This document shows positions 4,659 through 6,972 of a DNA stretch of 6,972 nucleotides, piece after piece. The notes beneath the pieces were generated by a model. The model ran no database searches and had not been told where the DNA came from. It worked only from the letters and a program-made list of their open reading frames with translations. The first letter of the stretch is position 1. Every line of letters begins with the position of its first letter. A program made the position numbers and the translations under genes. The DNA comes from an uncultured Clostridia bacterium. Its GTDB lineage: Bacteria; Bacillota; Clostridia; Oscillospirales; Acutalibacteraceae. The stretch spans positions 1 to 6,972 of the forward strand of contig CALEIS010000149.1 of the NCBI GenBank assembly GCA_937877675.1, given 5' to 3'.

Positions 4659-6972
4659 ATGCTCTGTAAACAACATTATGAAAAAATGGTTGCTAAACTT
4701 GTACGATTTGAAGAAACACTCAATCCGTATCTGTTTACAAAAATACAATCACTCCCTACTACTGCCTTTGTTGCAGACAAGCAGTTTCACACTATTCCCA
4801 CAAACGAGAATTTTGAAGAAATCTCAAGCGGTTGGAAATGGGGTGGCGAAGGTGCATATTGCTGGTTAAAAGCAGAATACACTGTACCTGAAAATCTAGA
4901 TGGCAAAGATATTTTCATTATGCCTAAAATGGGTGGATATGAAGCTATGCTTTGGGTTGATGGTGTTCCTTTCGGTACATTCAACACAAAAATTGTCTAT
5001 ACTTCACATGGAAACCACTACTGTGGACTTATCAAGAAAAATGCAAAGGCAAATGAAAAAATAGATATTGCTATTGAGTATTATGCAGGTCACGATTATC
5101 ATGGTTGCGACCCATTCTCAAGGGATTTAAGACAAGTAAATACCTACGATTTCACTTTTGAGAGTCTTGATATTTGTGTTAAAAATGATGAAATCAACAA
5201 ATTTTATTTTGACCTTAAAATTGTTACTCAGTTAGCAACAGAATTGCCTGAAAGCAGTTTTATGAAGGCACAGGCTATCAATGCTCTTACAGAAGTTCAT
5301 AAAATTCTCTACTACTCCCCTGAAGATGTTTCCGAAGAAGAATTTTTCGGTGCTATTAAGTCTGCTCAACCCTATCTCACAAAAGTTTTGTCACTTAAAA
5401 ATGGTGATGCTGCACCTGTTGCAGGTCTTATGGGTCATTCGCATATGGATACAGCTTGGCTTTGGCATGTTGACGAAACAATTAAGAAATGTGCAAGAAC
5501 TTACAGTAATCAGATTAGCCTTATGGAGCAATATCCTGAACATCGTTTTGTACAGAGTTCATCTTGTCACAGTGATATGGTGAGAAAGTATTATCCTGAC
5601 CTTTTCACTCGTATTCAGCAAAAAGTGGCAGAGGGCAGATATGAGCCAAATGGTGCCGTTTGGGTTGAATGTGACTGTAATATCACATCGGGTGAATCTA
5701 TGATTCGTCAGTTCTTATGGGGACAGAGATTTACTGAAAAATACTTTAACTATCGTTCAAATGCATTCTGGTTACCTGACACATTCGGTTATTCAGCATC
5801 AATTCCACAGATTATGAAAGGTTGTGGTGTTGATTATTTTCTGACCACTAAAATCAATTGGAATGATACCAACGCTTTCCCATACAATACTTTCTATTGG
5901 CAAGGAATCGACGGCACAAAGGTATTCTCGCATTTCAACACAACTCACTCATGGCCTGATGTAAGAGAGCTTCGTGATTGTCTTGTAAATGACGAGCATC
6001 AAAAAGACCAACCAACTGTTACAAACAAGCGTCTTATGACTTATGGTTATGGTGACGGTGGTGGTGGACCACAGTTTGAAATGATTGAAACTGCTCGTCG
6101 TTGTAAAGATTTATATGATGTTCCAAAAACTTATCACACAACTGTAAGTGACTTTATGCACGACCTTGAAGATACCTGTGTCAACCCAAATACATATCGT
6201 GGTGAACTTTATCTTGAACTCCACCGAGGTACACTCACAAATCAGCACGAAATCAAGCATAACAATCGAAAGGCAGAATTGGCATTAAGAGATTTGGAGT
6301 TCTTAACAGTATGTGAAAGTCTTAAAAAGGCTCTCCCCTGCTCTGCTGAAAAAACAAACAAGCTTTATGAAACCTTATTGCTAAATCAATTTCACGACAT
6401 TCTTCCTGGCACATGCATCAACAGAGCTCACGAAGAATGTAAGTCTCAAATGAGAAAAGTAATTAAAAATGCAAAAGAGCAAATTGAAGGCATTACAAAT
6501 AGTAATGAAGACTGCATTTCAATAACTAACTCACTCTCATTCCAACGAAATGATGTTATTTTTGCTGACGACAAGGGAAAAACTGTTGCAGATGTGGTTC
6601 AGCAGACATATACAGACATAAATGGAAAGAATATCCGTCTTATAGATGGTGTAAGTGTACCAGCATTTTCATCTATTCAGTTGAATTTCGGTAAAGAAAA
6701 ATTAATTAATAACAATCCGTTTAACTATGATGAAAACACGCTTTCAACTCCTTTTGCAAAAGCAAAATTTGATGAAAATGGTTTCATTTCGTCCTTTATA
6801 GATACTGTTGCACAGAGAGAACTTGTGAATGAGATGCCATTCAATACATTCTTAATGGCTGAAGATGTGCCGATGAGTTGGGATAACTGGGATATTGACG
6901 CTGACATTGAAATGAAATTCAAACCTTGCGCAACTCTCATTGAAAGAGATGTAGTATCAAGTGGTGAAGTAG
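4659..6972 (+). CDS. Family GH38 alpha-mannosidase, intracellular (3' end outside window)
   Basis: Retaining, metal-dependent alpha-mannosidase of family GH38, resembling the cytosolic Ams1/MAN2C1 and bacterial group. The frame is open for 771 codons to the right edge with no stop; relatives are about 1000-1050 residues, so roughly a quarter is missing. A beta-rich N-terminal domain fills about 1-230. The catalytic domain starts with GHSHMDTAWLWHVDET at 259-274, in which H262 and D264 match the metal ligands of the family. WVECDCNITSGES (335-347) and LPDTFGYS follow, with D374 as nucleophile and metal ligand. Then come GYGDGGGGP (463-471), HRGTLTNQH (522-530), and NQFHDILPGT with ligand H579. 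The start of the C-terminal beta domain includes a WDNWDID motif near the edge. GGAGGT at 4647-4652, six bases before ATG 4659, fixes the start. There is no signal peptide. It is the third gene of the sugar operon. Linkage specificity cannot be read from sequence. Confidence 0.95.
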   Translation, partial: MLCKQHYEKMVAKLVRFEETLNPYLFTKIQSLPTTAFVADKQFHTIPTNENFEEISSGWKWGGEGAYCWLKAEYTVPENLDGKDIFIMPKMGGYEAMLWVDGVPFGTFNTKIVYTSHGNHYCGLIKKNAKANEKIDIAIEYYAGHDYHGCDPFSRDLRQVNTYDFTFESLDICVKNDEINKFYFDLKIVTQLATELPESSFMKAQAINALTEVHKILYYSPEDVSEEEFFGAIKSAQPYLTKVLSLKNGDAAPVAGLMGHSHMDTAWLWHVDETIKKCARTYSNQISLMEQYPEHRFVQSSSCHSDMVRKYYPDLFTRIQQKVAEGRYEPNGAVWVECDCNITSGESMIRQFLWGQRFTEKYFNYRSNAFWLPDTFGYSASIPQIMKGCGVDYFLTTKINWNDTNAFPYNTFYWQGIDGTKVFSHFNTTHSWPDVRELRDCLVNDEHQKDQPTVTNKRLMTYGYGDGGGGPQFEMIETARRCKDLYDVPKTYHTTVSDFMHDLEDTCVNPNTYRGELYLELHRGTLTNQHEIKHNNRKAELALRDLEFLTVCESLKKALPCSAEKTNKLYETLLLNQFHDILPGTCINRAHEECKSQMRKVIKNAKEQIEGITNSNEDCISITNSLSFQRNDVIFADDKGKTVADVVQQTYTDINGKNIRLIDGVSVPAFSSIQLNFGKEKLINNNPFNYDENTLSTPFAKAKFDENGFISSFIDTVAQRELVNEMPFNTFLMAEDVPMSWDNWDIDADIEMKFKPCATLIERDVVSSGEV

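Noticed and set aside
4651..4869. 72-codon + strand open frame at the start of the GH38 gene
   Set aside because: It begins inside the GGAGGT ribosome binding site of the GH38 gene. The GH38 frame from 4659 is open for 771 codons with family motifs, so this frame is not real.
4787..4987. 66-codon - strand open frame opposite the GH38 N-terminal domain
   Set aside because: It is antisense to a continuous coding frame and shows no motif or initiation signal.
5281..5583. 100-codon + strand open frame within the GH38 gene
   Set aside because: It overlaps the GHSHMDTAWLW catalytic motif in another frame. Its composition is rich in L, V and F with no domain signs.
6725..6940. 71-codon - strand open frame near the right edge
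   Set aside because: It is antisense to the GH38 C-terminal domain, and the serine-rich translation is typical of an antisense shadow.

Overview
The window looks like chromosomal DNA from a low-GC, anaerobic Gram-positive bacterium, most likely a gut-type Clostridia (Oscillospiraceae or Lachnospiraceae-like). This is inferred from the AT-rich third positions, strong GGAGG-type ribosome binding sites, consensus sigma-A-type promoter spacing, and an aspartate carbamoyltransferase with a separate zinc-binding regulatory chain (PyrI), which Bacillus-type Firmicutes lack. The exact genus cannot be read from the sequence. All genes are on the + strand, in two transcription units.

Region 1 (1-1721) is the 3' end of a pyrimidine biosynthesis operon: the C-terminal half of pyrE (orotate phosphoribosyltransferase), then complete pyrB and pyrI (catalytic and regulatory chains of aspartate carbamoyltransferase). 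The three genes overlap at their stop/start codons (TAATG and ATGA), so they are probably translationally coupled. A perfect 12-bp hairpin just after pyrI ends the unit.

Region 2 (1722-1816) is a short intergenic control region. It holds a very good promoter (TTGAAA, 17-nt spacer, extended TGG-TACAAT) and a 5-3-5 palindrome over the expected transcription start.

Region 3 (1817-6972) is a carbohydrate operon: an RmlD-like NAD(P)-dependent short-chain reductase, a family GH3 beta-glycosidase (beta-glucosidase/beta-xylosidase type) and a family GH38 alpha-mannosidase that runs off the right edge with at least 771 codons and no stop. Neither glycosidase has a signal peptide (the GH38 N-terminus is MLCKQHYEK...), so they should act in the cytoplasm on imported oligosaccharides. 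The reductase may modify a released sugar, but its substrate is unknown. No transporter or regulator gene is visible.

There are no RNA genes, CRISPR arrays, insertion sequences or phage genes. I see no clearly new type of system. The points most worth checking are the reductase-GH3-GH38 grouping, the palindrome at the promoter and the codon-use contrast between the two operons.
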